Shown piece after piece: positions 1 through 8,275 of a DNA stretch of 29,920 bases; within the stretch, counting starts at the first letter, position 1; each line of letters begins with the position of its first letter. This DNA is from CCY15215 sp034932145 (GTDB lineage: Bacteria > Cyanobacteriota > Cyanobacteriia > Cyanobacteriales > Spirulinaceae), in the NCBI RefSeq assembly GCF_034932145.1, contig NZ_JAYGHV010000011.1, forward strand, positions 1 through 29,920, given 5' to 3'. Position numbers and translations under genes: made by a program. The notes beneath the pieces are model-generated. The model had not been told where the DNA came from. It made no database searches and was given only the letters and a program-made list of their open reading frames with translations.

Positions 1-99
1 AGTGCGATTGAATTACCACTGATGAGTGCAATAATTTGCGATCGCCGGAATGAAACTGTATCTTCCAGCAAGGGACGCACCGGGATGCAGATGCAATAG
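1..99 (+). other. Open frame running off the left edge, possible gene tail
   Basis: Frame 1 is open from the first base to a TAG at 97-99 (32 codons, reading SAIELPLMSAI near the left edge). It could be the 3' end of a gene lying mostly outside the window, or chance. I do not recognise the residues, and no homology can be judged from so short a stretch. The stretch from here to the sbtA start shows no other coding sign. Confidence 0.15.
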
Positions 100-198
100 A
101 TTGGTGGGTTGATTCGCTGCTCACCCGAATGCGGGGAGCCAGCCCCCTAGGATTCGAGGCCGTGCTTGTCTGGCATCCTGACCCCTAATATATAATTC

Positions 199-205
199 AA
201 GGAGG
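199..205 (+). promoter_or_regulatory. Strong ribosome binding site of sbtA
   Basis: AAGGAGG lies 8 nt before the GTG at 214 and decides for that non-ATG start. The protein then begins MDFLSDFL, as SbtA proteins do. Confidence 0.8.
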
Positions 206-213
206 AATTAAAC

Positions 214-1323
214 GTGGACTTTTTGTCCGATTTCTTGACGCGCTTTGTGGCGCAGTTACAGTCCCCGACACTCGGCTTTCTGATTGGTGGTATAGTCGTC
301 GCTTCCCTCGGTAGCCGACTATCAATTCCAGATGCAGCCTATAAGTTCATTGTCTTCATGCTACTCATGAAAGTCGGGCTAACCGGTGGACAGGGGATCC
401 GCGACTCCAATCTGGCGGAGATACTTTTGCCCGCATTGTTCGCCGTGGCAATGGGGATCCTTATCGTATTCATTGGGCGCTACACGCTATGCGCGCTGCC
501 GAAGGTCAAAGTCGAGGATGGCATTGCGACTGCGGGCTTGTTCGGTGCCGTGAGTGGTTCTACCCTCGCCGCCGCCCTGACGATACTGGAAACGCAAGGT
601 GTCTCATACGAGCCTTGGGCCGCCGCACTCTATCCCTTCATGGATATTCCAGCCCTCGTGACCGCGATCGTCTTGGCCAGCATTTATACCAAAAAGCAGC
701 GCGATACCCCAGTTGAGTCTCTCAGCGAGCAGCGCGTTACCGCAGACGGGTATACCAATGAGCGGCGCAATGAGCGGCGCATTACCGCACGTGGGTATCC
801 CAAGCGCGATACTGCAGGCAAGCGGGTCAAGATATGGCCTATCGTGAAGGAAAGCCTTCAAGGTTCTGCTCTATCGGCACTGCTGCTCGGTCTCGCTCTC
901 GGCCTGCTAACCCGGCCGGAAAGTGTTTATGAAAGCTTCTACAGTCCCCTCTTCCGAGGGCTGCTTTCGGTACTGATGCTGGTAATGGGTATGGAGGCGG
1001 CTGCAAGGCTTGGCGAGCTACGCAAGGTGGGACAGTGGTACGCCATATATGCCTTTGTGGCACCACTGCTGCATGGGTTCATCGCCTTCGGTCTTGGCAT
1101 GATTGCCCATTACATTACGGGATTCAGCCTTGGCGGTGTCGCGATCCTAGCCGTTATCGCCGCCTCCAGTTCAGACATCTCAGGGCCGCCCACTTTACGA
1201 GCCGGTATTCCGTCGGCCAATCCCTCCGCCTACATCGGCTCGTCCACAGCCGTCGGCACGCCGGTGGCGATCGCCTTGGGAATACCGATCTTCGTCGGGC
1301 TTGCCCAGGCGCTGGGCGGCTGA
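214..1323 (+). CDS. sbtA: Sodium-dependent bicarbonate transporter SbtA
   Basis: SbtA is the single-subunit, high-affinity Na+/HCO3- symporter of the cyanobacterial plasma membrane and part of the carbon-concentrating mechanism. The 369 residues are close to the usual ~370, start like known SbtA (MDFLSDFL), and keep the family landmarks LFGAVSGSTLAAALT, LYPFMDIPALVTAIV, VKIWPIVKESLQG and ISGPPTLRAGIPSANPSAYIG. Hydrophobic segments are spread in two halves either side of a charged cytoplasmic linker (about residues 160-208), matching the known 5+5 inverted-repeat fold. The linker carries a local duplication, listed separately. The GTG start has a strong Shine-Dalgarno. sbtB follows after 146 nt, so co-transcription is likely. 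The gene is clearly GC-richer than most of the window (41 of 60 bases in 1201-1260 are G or C), which hints at acquisition from another lineage. Identity is very secure. Confidence 0.97.
   Translation: MDFLSDFLTRFVAQLQSPTLGFLIGGIVVASLGSRLSIPDAAYKFIVFMLLMKVGLTGGQGIRDSNLAEILLPALFAVAMGILIVFIGRYTLCALPKVKVEDGIATAGLFGAVSGSTLAAALTILETQGVSYEPWAAALYPFMDIPALVTAIVLASIYTKKQRDTPVESLSEQRVTADGYTNERRNERRITARGYPKRDTAGKRVKIWPIVKESLQGSALSALLLGLALGLLTRPESVYESFYSPLFRGLLSVLMLVMGMEAAARLGELRKVGQWYAIYAFVAPLLHGFIAFGLGMIAHYITGFSLGGVAILAVIAASSSDISGPPTLRAGIPSANPSAYIGSSTAVGTPVAIALGIPIFVGLAQALGG
727..801 (+). repeat. Imperfect 30-bp direct repeat plus perfect 12-bp tandem repeat inside sbtA
   Basis: Two 30-bp units (727-756 and 772-801) encode EQRVTADGYT and ERRITARGYP. 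Between and overlapping them, AATGAGCGGCGC occurs twice in tandem (757-768, 769-780). The repeats fall in the cytoplasmic linker of SbtA, keep the reading frame, and add basic residues. Confidence 0.85.
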
Positions 1324-1469
1324 ATCCCAGACGGGTCGAGGTCTTCCGGCGCTCCCCTAGCCCAGCGACCAACGCGGCAGCTAGATCGGCGCGATAGCGC
1401 GCGGTGCTGCCGTTTTTCTAAATTTCTATGTTGTTCAATAAATACACACATCATCAAGAGGTAACATAT

Positions 1470-1787
1470 ATGACCCAGCAAGCCAGCAAGCTCGTTATCG
1501 TCACGGAAAAGTTGTTGCTGAAAAAAGTCGCCAAGATCATCGACGAAGCCGGGGCTACCGGTTATACGGTGGTGGACGCTGGTGGTAAAGGCAGTCGCAA
1601 CGTGCGCTCGTCGGGACGACCCACCGTTTCCGACACCGACTCGAATATAAAGTTTGAGGTGCTTGTTCCCAATCGGGAAATGGCTGTAAAGATTTCGGAT
1701 GAGGTCGCAGCTCAGTTTTTCGACGATTATTCGGGCATCGCCTATCTCTGTGACGTGATGGAAGTACTGCACGCGCACAAGTTCTAA
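1470..1787 (+). CDS. sbtB: PII-like carbon-sensing regulator SbtB, lacking the C-terminal Cys loop
   Basis: SbtB is a trimeric PII-superfamily protein that binds adenine nucleotides (cAMP, AMP, ADP, ATP, c-di-AMP) and regulates SbtA at the membrane. The sequence has the family signatures SKLVIVTEKLLLKKVAKIIDEAG near the N-terminus and GGKGSRNVRSSGRP in the T-loop. I chose ATG 1470, preceded by GAGGT, over the upstream in-frame ATG at 1428, because residues from 1470 on match the family start; this gives 105 aa. The protein ends VLHAHKF and lacks the CGPxGC extension (R-loop) of Synechocystis SbtB, where a redox-sensitive disulfide controls nucleotide hydrolysis. It follows sbtA in the same orientation and shares its high GC. 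Confidence 0.95.
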   Translation: MTQQASKLVIVTEKLLLKKVAKIIDEAGATGYTVVDAGGKGSRNVRSSGRPTVSDTDSNIKFEVLVPNREMAVKISDEVAAQFFDDYSGIAYLCDVMEVLHAHKF

Positions 1788-1848
1788 TTCAAAACCTAGC
1801 CGATCGAAACCAAATATATTGGGGTAGTGCGATAAGGTTAGGATGAGA

Positions 1849-1872
1849 GGGATGGCGATCGCCATCCCTTTT
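1849..1872 (+). terminator. Palindromic terminator of sbtAB
   Basis: GGGATGGCGATCGCCATCCC is a perfect 20-bp palindrome (1849-1868) followed by TTTT, 61 nt after the sbtB stop and before a convergent gene. It contains a GCGATCGC octamer at its centre, so the site doubles as a HIP1 copy. The T tract is short, so efficiency is uncertain. Confidence 0.6.
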
Positions 1873-1891
1873 AAAATGAGAATAGTAAGAT

Positions 1892-4633
1892 TTAATCAAT
1901 CTTCATGGCCGCAAAATGTTCCAATAATAAACGATGAATAAAAATATAACCTCCTCCCACCTTCTGCATAAAAATTAACTGGGTTGCATAATCTAAAAAA
2001 CGAGCATAATTCCAAGGAATTGACTTATCAAAATATAAAATAATCCGTAAGGTGAAATGTTGCAAACAAGCAATTCCTGCTGGAGAAGCTATCCCAAAAA
2101 CTAGCCCAATGATTGCACCAAAAAGCAAAGGCAATCCTATTAATTCTACCACAATTGAGAGAGAAATAACACCAATTAAAGCAAAAAATGCCATATTTTT
2201 TGCAGATTGCCAAATACCTTGATTGGGAATCGTTCGCTGTTGAATTCCTTCTCCCCCTAACCCGCGCAATAAGATAAAAACGACTCCGCTTCCCCAACCA
2301 CTCAACCCATAAAGACAGCCTTCCCACCAGAATCGACTCCAACCGAAAAACAAACCAAAACAAAGATAAGCAATCAGAGAAACGATCGCCACGATAACCC
2401 CAATTCGCATCCCCGGTAAAAATGCTTCTTTAGCTTTCAGAGAAGACCATTTTACCATCTCTACGGGTTCGATCTTGGCGATCGCCAATCCGAACATTAA
2501 ACCGACAATAATTCCACCTGCTATTCCTAAAATCATACCGGCAATAATGCCGCTATTAATGCCTCGTGTCATGGTTAAATTAATTCCTGACCCAATTCCA
2601 GAAATCAATCCCCCTAATATCCCAACCCCTAACGCATAACTCCACTGTTTTGTTTTTGTTTCCAACCAACTTGGCTGCATTCTTTCAATTAAAAACACAG
2701 TTTGCGATTCCTTAACCATTTGTTTCGCTAAACGAATTAGCCATCGACGCGCCCATTTTTTAGGATATATTTGTTCGGAAAAGCGGCGATCGAACATTCT
2801 TTCGATATAAGTATCAAACAGATGATTGCGAAGTTCTGTTAATTCTTGACTGGGTAAATCTTGCATATTCATGCCGCGATAAGCAAGGGTCATAATACTT
2901 AACATCAACGGCGATCGCGCTAATTCTTGTAAAGATTCATCGATATCTAGGGCTTGATGAAAAGCGGTCAATCCTGAACCAATTCCATCTAAATACAAGC
3001 GAATTTGTTCTAAAGTTAAAGGTTGTAAATAAATTGCCGCTTGAAAGGATAATTGCGAAGAAAGTCGTTCATAATCTTTAATTCTGCTACAAACAATAAT
3101 TTCCGTTTGTCCGTTATCCTGACAAAATTGATTTAAGACTTTGACGCAACTTTGTTGTTGTTCGGAATTGACTTCATCTAAGCCATCAAGTAACAGCAAA
3201 AGTTGTTGTTCTTGAACCCAAACTTTCCCTAATTCCGGAGAAACTTGATATTTGCGATGCAATTCTGCAATTAACCAATCTTGTATTGATTGTTGTTCTC
3301 CCAACCATGAAGAAAGATTAAAAATAACGGGTAAAGGTTGACTTAAATCGACTTCTATGCGGGCAATAATATCGCGGGCAAGTTCGAGAAGTGTTGTGGT
3401 TTTTCCCGAACCGGGTTCTCCTAAAATTAAGAGAGTTCTACCGATCCCAAGTTCGTCAAATTTATCAATCACTCGCATTCGAGAAGAGAGATTTTCGCGA
3501 TCGCTTTCTGCGTTTTCCCAAACCATTCCCCAGGGTTTGGCGATCGCTTCGGGACGTTCTTCAATACCCAATTCTAGCAAAACTCGACCGTGTAAGGAGT
3601 TCTCTAAAACCCCTTTAATCCAATAATTTTTCACTTTATTGAGTAAAATTTTACGGTTGCGATACTCTTCTCGCGATAAAGTTTTTGGGGTAGAAAGTTC
3701 TGGGGGAATTTGCGTGCGATCGGGAGATTGAAAAGGGGTATTTATTTTAGGATTTGAGATTGATAATGGTTGAGTTATGATATCCGTTTGGCTTTCATAA
3801 TTTTCATTAAATAATTCTTCTAATGTTTGCAAAGCAAGAGAAGCATTTTGATAGCGTTGGTGGTGATCGTAGTGAATCATTTTACCCAAAAAATGGATAA
3901 AATCATCGCTAATAGGAATAGGAGTTTGGAGAAGATTGCAGCTTAATTCATCATTGCGATCGCGGGGAAGTTCGGACACATTTAAACCCGTTAATGCCCG
4001 CATTGCAACGATTCCTACGGCATAAAGATCGCTGCTAAATTTAGGTTTTGCTGCTCGTTGTTCGCTGGGCATATAGAGAGGAGAACCCACGACAACAGTA
4101 TAACTTGTTTCCCCTGTTATTGTCGTGATTTGGCTAACTTCCTTGACTGCACCAAAATCGATTAAAATAATGGCGCGATCGCTTTCTCTGCGAATTAAAT
4201 TTGCAGGTTTAATATCTCGGTGAATCGTATGGCGATCGTGAACGAATGCTAATACTTTTAAGATATCTTTCACTAAGGCGATCGTTTTAGTTTCAGACCA
4301 AGGTGTTCCGATAATGAGTTCTTGGTCTAATGTTTCTCCTTGAATATATTCTTGGACTAAATAAAACTCTTCTTCTTGCTCAAAATGCGCCAATAAACGC
4401 GGAATTTGGGGATGATCTCCTAATTGATAGAGAGTTTCTGCTTCGCGATCGAAGAGATTTTTCGCAATTTGTAAACTATGAGTATCATTAAATTTAGGTT
4501 GGAGTTTCTTCACCACACAGATAGGATTTCCGGGTAAATGAATATCCTGTGCGAGAAAAGTTTGCCCAAATCCTCCCCCACCTAAATGTCGAATTACCTG
4601 ATAGCGATTAGCTAAAATAGTTTCCATAGTCAC
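1892..4633 (-). CDS. Ser/Thr protein kinase fused to NACHT NTPase and C-terminal membrane domain (copy 1)
   Basis: The 913-aa protein has an N-terminal eukaryotic-type kinase (about residues 10-275) with glycine loop GGGGFG (18-23), Lys42, catalytic HRD (138-140) and DFG (159-161), so it should be active. A linker leads to a NACHT-type STAND NTPase with Walker A GEPGSGKT (405-412) and Walker B LLLLLDGLDEV (478-488). From about residue 680 there are several glycine-rich hydrophobic segments, then a conserved tail (IPWNYARFL, KVGGGYIFIHRLLLEHFA). It is predicted to be a membrane-anchored NTP-dependent signalling switch that phosphorylates targets on activation. It is paralogous over its whole length to the upstream gene. 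The GTG at 4633 overlaps that gene's stop by 4 nt (GTGA); ATG at 4627 with AAAGGG just upstream is an equally good start. Substrate and trigger are unknown. Confidence 0.93.
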   Translation of the reverse strand: MTMETILANRYQVIRHLGGGGFGQTFLAQDIHLPGNPICVVKKLQPKFNDTHSLQIAKNLFDREAETLYQLGDHPQIPRLLAHFEQEEEFYLVQEYIQGETLDQELIIGTPWSETKTIALVKDILKVLAFVHDRHTIHRDIKPANLIRRESDRAIILIDFGAVKEVSQITTITGETSYTVVVGSPLYMPSEQRAAKPKFSSDLYAVGIVAMRALTGLNVSELPRDRNDELSCNLLQTPIPISDDFIHFLGKMIHYDHHQRYQNASLALQTLEELFNENYESQTDIITQPLSISNPKINTPFQSPDRTQIPPELSTPKTLSREEYRNRKILLNKVKNYWIKGVLENSLHGRVLLELGIEERPEAIAKPWGMVWENAESDRENLSSRMRVIDKFDELGIGRTLLILGEPGSGKTTTLLELARDIIARIEVDLSQPLPVIFNLSSWLGEQQSIQDWLIAELHRKYQVSPELGKVWVQEQQLLLLLDGLDEVNSEQQQSCVKVLNQFCQDNGQTEIIVCSRIKDYERLSSQLSFQAAIYLQPLTLEQIRLYLDGIGSGLTAFHQALDIDESLQELARSPLMLSIMTLAYRGMNMQDLPSQELTELRNHLFDTYIERMFDRRFSEQIYPKKWARRWLIRLAKQMVKESQTVFLIERMQPSWLETKTKQWSYALGVGILGGLISGIGSGINLTMTRGINSGIIAGMILGIAGGIIVGLMFGLAIAKIEPVEMVKWSSLKAKEAFLPGMRIGVIVAIVSLIAYLCFGLFFGWSRFWWEGCLYGLSGWGSGVVFILLRGLGGEGIQQRTIPNQGIWQSAKNMAFFALIGVISLSIVVELIGLPLLFGAIIGLVFGIASPAGIACLQHFTLRIILYFDKSIPWNYARFLDYATQLIFMQKVGGGYIFIHRLLLEHFAAMKID

Positions 4634-7386
4634 CCTTTGTTATATTCAATTTTAGCAAAATATTCCAATAATAGCCGATGAATAAAAATATAACCTCCAC
4701 CTACCTTTTGCAAAAAAATCAATTGTGTAGCATGATTAAGAAAGCGGGCATAATTCCAAGGAATGCGACCATCAAAATAAAGAATTGTTCGCAAAATTAA
4801 ATGTTTAATACAGGCTTCTCCTCCTCCTGTAGCCAAACCAAATACCATCCCAAAACAACCCCAAAAAATAATCGACCAACTAATGAGATCGGCAGCGATC
4901 GCAAAAACAATAAAGCCAATCGAACCAAATAATAATGAACTTTTTGCTGATTGCCAGATTCCTTGATTGGGAAGAGCAATCGTTTCAATTCCAGGACTTT
5001 TAAAGCCTTGCACAATACCAAACATAATACCAATGCTAACACCAAAAACCAAACCTCGCAAGGGAATATCTTGATGAGTTTGCAGCCAGGTAAGATTGAA
5101 AACTCGCCAATGTAAAGGACTGGTTAAACCTTCATATAAAATACGAATTGTCGTCCCTAAAAATGCGCCTAAAACTGTCCCAATTAAGAGATTATCACGC
5201 CCTCGTTTCCACGACCATTTTAATGCTTCAATCGGTTGAACCCGATAAATCCCAAAAATTGACCAAGATAATCCTGCACCTACTAATAGCGTGACGATTA
5301 GTTTATCTAGAGGTAGAAAAACATTAAAAAATAAGCCAGCAATTAAAAAATAAGTTATAATTAAACTCATTAGATAAATAATACGATGCCGCTTTTTCTT
5401 TAACCAATTAGGTTGTATTCGTTCGAGCAAAAAAACAGTTTGAGAGCTTTTTTCCATTTGTTTTGCTAGTTGACTCAGCCATTTTTGTGCTTGTTTTCTT
5501 GAGTAATTATTATTGTTACCGCGACGATTAAACATTCGTTCAATATAGGCACGAAATAAATGATCTTTCTGTTCTTCTATGCTTCTTTGAGGTTCATTTT
5601 CAAGGGGCATATCTTGATAAGTTAAAGTCATAATGCTTAACATGAGAGGAGACTGTGCTAATTCCTGTAATGTTTCATCGTTTTGTAAGGTTATTCTTAA
5701 GGTATAAAAACTCTCTCCCATTGTTTGTAAATAGTTTTGAATTTGGTCTTGAGTTAAAGGTTGTAAGTAAATTGCAGCTTGAAAAGACAAGCGCGAAGGT
5801 AAATTTTCATAATCTCGAATGCGACTACAAGCAATTACTTCTGTTTGACCAAACTCTATACAAAATTGATTGAGAGATTCAATACAAGATTGTCGTTTTT
5901 CGATATTCACTTCATCTAAACCATCGAGAAGCAATAAGAGTTGTTGTTGTTCGATCCATTTCTTACTAATTCCTTTTGCAACTTGATATTTTGTATTCAG
6001 TTCTTCAACGATCCATTGAGCAATAGTTCGCTTGCGATCGCCCCAAGAAGAGAGGTTAAAAACAACTGGAATAGGGAGAGAAGTATCTCTATTTGCGCGG
6101 GTAATTAAATCTCGTGCTAATTCTAACAAAGTTGTCGTTTTTCCCGAACCCGGTTCGCCTAAAATCAACAAAGTTCTACCGGCACCTAGTTCATCAAATT
6201 TATTAATAATACGAATTCCCGAAGCAAGAGATTGACAGGGTGTATCGCTACTTTCCCAAATTAATCCCCAAGGACGATCGACTGCATCCAGTCTTTCTTC
6301 TAACCCTAACTCAATCAATGCTTTACCATGTAGTGAAGTTTCTAAAACTCCTTTGATCCAATAATTTGTAACTTTATTCAGTAAAATTTGACGATTGCGC
6401 GATTCCTCTCGAGAGAGAGTCGGTACGTTTAAAAAGTCGTTATATTCGGGAGGAAGTTCTGTCGGAGGTTCGGTTTTTGGGAAAATCAATTCGGTTTTTT
6501 CAGAATTGGCGATCGCGTTTGAGGTGGAGATCGTCGCTAAAGTCGCTTCCGTTCCCGATCGCTCTCGATCTAGGTTAAAATCTAAGTGTTTTAAGGTTTG
6601 TAATGCTTCCGTTGCGTCAGTATAGCGCTGTCGATAATCATAACGCACCATGCGATCGAGAAAGTCGGTTAACTCTGGACTAATAGGGATAGATAGATCG
6701 AAAAGATGCGCGTAAATTTCTCCGGTTTTATCGTAAGGAAATTGACTGGGAGACAAACGACTTAAGGCTTGAAAAGCGAGAATTCCCACTGCATAAATAT
6801 CGCTGCTAAATTGAGGCTTAAATGCTTGTTGTTCGGGAGGCATATAACCGGGAGTTCCGATCGCAACCGTCAGATCGCTGTCTACTTGGGAACGAACTTG
6901 TTTAACTGCACCAAAGTCAATCAAAACGATCTCGCGATCGCGTTTTCTGCGGATAATATTGGCTGGTTTAATATCTCGATGAATGACTTGAGATTGATGC
7001 ACAAAAGCCAGAACTCTTAAGAGATCGCGAATTAAAGTAATGATTGCTTCTTCTGTCCATAAACTACCCTTGTGTAACTCCTGCGCTAAAGTTTCCCCTT
7101 CAATATATTCTTGGACTAAATAAAATTCTCCATTTTCCTCAAAATGTGCCAGCAAACGGGGAATTTGTGGATGTTCTCCCAATTTGTACAGCATTTCTGC
7201 TTCGCGATCGAAAAACCGTTTTGCCATTTCTAAACCGTCTTCACTGTCTAAGTTAGGCTTAAGCAGTTTAACAACACATAATGGATGTTTGGGTAAATGA
7301 ATATCTTTTGCTAAAAAGGTTTGACCAAATGTTCCTCGTCCCAAACGTTGAATGATTTGATAGCGACCTGTTAAAATTTCATCCAT
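4630..7386 (-). CDS. Ser/Thr protein kinase fused to NACHT NTPase and C-terminal membrane domain (copy 2)
   Basis: This 918-aa protein is a paralogue of the next gene with the same architecture: kinase (about 8-270; Lys40, HRD 136-138, DFG 157-159), a poorly conserved linker of about 50 residues, NACHT NTPase with Walker A GEPGSGKT (410-417) and Walker B LLLLLDGLDEV (483-493), then hydrophobic segments from about residue 690 and the IPWNYARFL / KVGGGYIFIHRLLLEYFA tail. All kinase and NTPase key residues are present. The ATG start is clear although no good Shine-Dalgarno is visible. It is first in a two-gene minus-strand unit (4-nt overlap with copy 1) and points away from the conflict operon starting at 7853. 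The soluble domains are well conserved between copies, while the linker and membrane spans diverge, suggesting different inputs feeding one output. Confidence 0.93.
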   Translation of the reverse strand: MDEILTGRYQIIQRLGRGTFGQTFLAKDIHLPKHPLCVVKLLKPNLDSEDGLEMAKRFFDREAEMLYKLGEHPQIPRLLAHFEENGEFYLVQEYIEGETLAQELHKGSLWTEEAIITLIRDLLRVLAFVHQSQVIHRDIKPANIIRRKRDREIVLIDFGAVKQVRSQVDSDLTVAIGTPGYMPPEQQAFKPQFSSDIYAVGILAFQALSRLSPSQFPYDKTGEIYAHLFDLSIPISPELTDFLDRMVRYDYRQRYTDATEALQTLKHLDFNLDRERSGTEATLATISTSNAIANSEKTELIFPKTEPPTELPPEYNDFLNVPTLSREESRNRQILLNKVTNYWIKGVLETSLHGKALIELGLEERLDAVDRPWGLIWESSDTPCQSLASGIRIINKFDELGAGRTLLILGEPGSGKTTTLLELARDLITRANRDTSLPIPVVFNLSSWGDRKRTIAQWIVEELNTKYQVAKGISKKWIEQQQLLLLLDGLDEVNIEKRQSCIESLNQFCIEFGQTEVIACSRIRDYENLPSRLSFQAAIYLQPLTQDQIQNYLQTMGESFYTLRITLQNDETLQELAQSPLMLSIMTLTYQDMPLENEPQRSIEEQKDHLFRAYIERMFNRRGNNNNYSRKQAQKWLSQLAKQMEKSSQTVFLLERIQPNWLKKKRHRIIYLMSLIITYFLIAGLFFNVFLPLDKLIVTLLVGAGLSWSIFGIYRVQPIEALKWSWKRGRDNLLIGTVLGAFLGTTIRILYEGLTSPLHWRVFNLTWLQTHQDIPLRGLVFGVSIGIMFGIVQGFKSPGIETIALPNQGIWQSAKSSLLFGSIGFIVFAIAADLISWSIIFWGCFGMVFGLATGGGEACIKHLILRTILYFDGRIPWNYARFLNHATQLIFLQKVGGGYIFIHRLLLEYFAKIEYNKG

Positions 7387-7440
7387 AAATAAAACGGTAA
7401 AAGTTCAGAAGTTGGGAAGAATCAAGCTAAACCTCTAATA

Positions 7441-7783
7441 TTAACTTCCCATCGTACCGAAATTTCCCCGATGTTCGCGCCATTCTTCCTCTAAAATGGC
7501 ATAGAGAAGAACATCTTCAAAAACACCCCATTTTCGAGTGCGATCGCGCAACAATCCTTCTTGACGCATTCCCAGTTTGTGCAGAATGCGCCCAGAGGCT
7601 GGATTTCGTGCCATATAGTGAGCGTAAATGTGGTGAAGGTGTTAAAACCTCAAATCCATAGGCGATCGCGCTTCTTGCGGCTTCACTGGCATACCCTCGA
7701 CCCCAGAATTCTACCCCAATCCAGTAGCCCAGTTCTGCTTGTAGATGTTCCGATTCAATATCTCGCAAGGCGATCGCGCCAAA
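7441..7783 (-). pseudogene. Broken GNAT acetyltransferase (RimJ/RimL type)
   Basis: On the minus strand, FGAIALRDIESEHLQAELGY followed by WIGVEFWGRGYASEAARSAI is the middle of a RimJ/RimL-type GNAT acetyltransferase including the acetyl-CoA region. A single-base frame change near 7646 then separates it from the expected end, read in another frame as HHIYAHYMARNPASGRILHK then LGMRQEGLLRDRTRKWGVF up to a stop at 7441. The 5' end is also missing: directly before FGAIAL the frame hits a TAA at about 7784, and no N-terminal LxTxRLxLR-like motif is present. One open frame covers 7517-7768 but would encode a chimeric tail. The gene therefore looks truncated and frameshifted. It lies exactly between the kinase pair and the conflict operon. 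A sequencing error could explain the frameshift but not the lost N-terminus. Confidence 0.8.
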
Positions 7784-7837
7784 TTATATTCAATAATGAC
7801 GAGATCGTGCTAAAAATAAGATTAACGTTAAATATCT

Positions 7838-7844
7838 AAAAGGA
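7838..7844 (+). promoter_or_regulatory. Ribosome binding site at head of conflict operon
   Basis: AAAGGAG sits 8 nt before ATG 7853. Only about 70 bp separate this start from the truncated GNAT gene, so the operon promoter must lie in 7784-7837 or inside the GNAT remnant. The stretch is AT-rich, but I see no convincing -35/-10 pair. Confidence 0.65.
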
Positions 7845-7852
7845 GTTACTTA

Positions 7853-8263
7853 ATGTCAGAAGAAATTGGTTTGGCTGAACTTATTACTAAAATCAAGGAA
7901 GATTTAGCAAAGACGAATAAAGAATCTCCTGCTTTTTTGGTCGAGAAAATTGAATTAGATCTGCAAGTGACGGTTTCTAAAGGAAGAGAAGTTCAAGGTA
8001 GCGGCGAAGCAAAAATCGAGCCCCAAATCAATATTTTCTCTTTGGATGTATTAAAATTAGGAGAAGCTGGAATCAGTGGAGAGGCCAAAGCAAGTTTGAA
8101 TCGAGAAGATATACATTCTATCAAAATAACACTAACTCCAGTTTTCTTAAATGAAAAGTTGATGGATTATTTAGAAAAATCAGATCCTGAAACGGCGAAA
8201 AAAGTTGAAGAATCAGTGAAGAAAATTAATCTTCAAGGGTCTGATGACGAGTTTGAAAACTGA
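7853..8263 (+). CDS. Trypsin-co-occurring (trypco2) domain protein
   Basis: This 136-aa soluble protein begins MSEEIGLAELITKIKEDLAK and continues with FLVEKIELDLQVTVSK, then a beta-rich segment ending SIKITLTPVF. That layout is typical of the trypco2 family, small domains found next to trypsin, CHAT and STAND genes in bacterial conflict systems, where they are thought to be adaptors. No catalytic motif is visible. The C-terminal ~30 residues are acidic and helical. The start has a good ribosome site, and the CHAT gene begins 12 nt after the stop, so the two are almost certainly co-translated. The family call is from memory of its sequence pattern; the biochemical role is not established. Confidence 0.72.
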   Translation: MSEEIGLAELITKIKEDLAKTNKESPAFLVEKIELDLQVTVSKGREVQGSGEAKIEPQINIFSLDVLKLGEAGISGEAKASLNREDIHSIKITLTPVFLNEKLMDYLEKSDPETAKKVEESVKKINLQGSDDEFEN

Positions 8264-8275
8264 TGGGAGAACTAA

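Noticed and set aside
166..196. TTGTCT and TATATA/TATAAT as the sbtA promoter
   Set aside because: Transcription would start within the ribosome binding site, leaving no usable leader; the real promoter is probably further upstream.
7517..7768. 83-aa minus-strand frame as an intact acetyltransferase gene
   Set aside because: Its C-terminal ~30 residues are out of the family frame; the true tail is in another frame and the N-terminus is missing, so I call a pseudogene.
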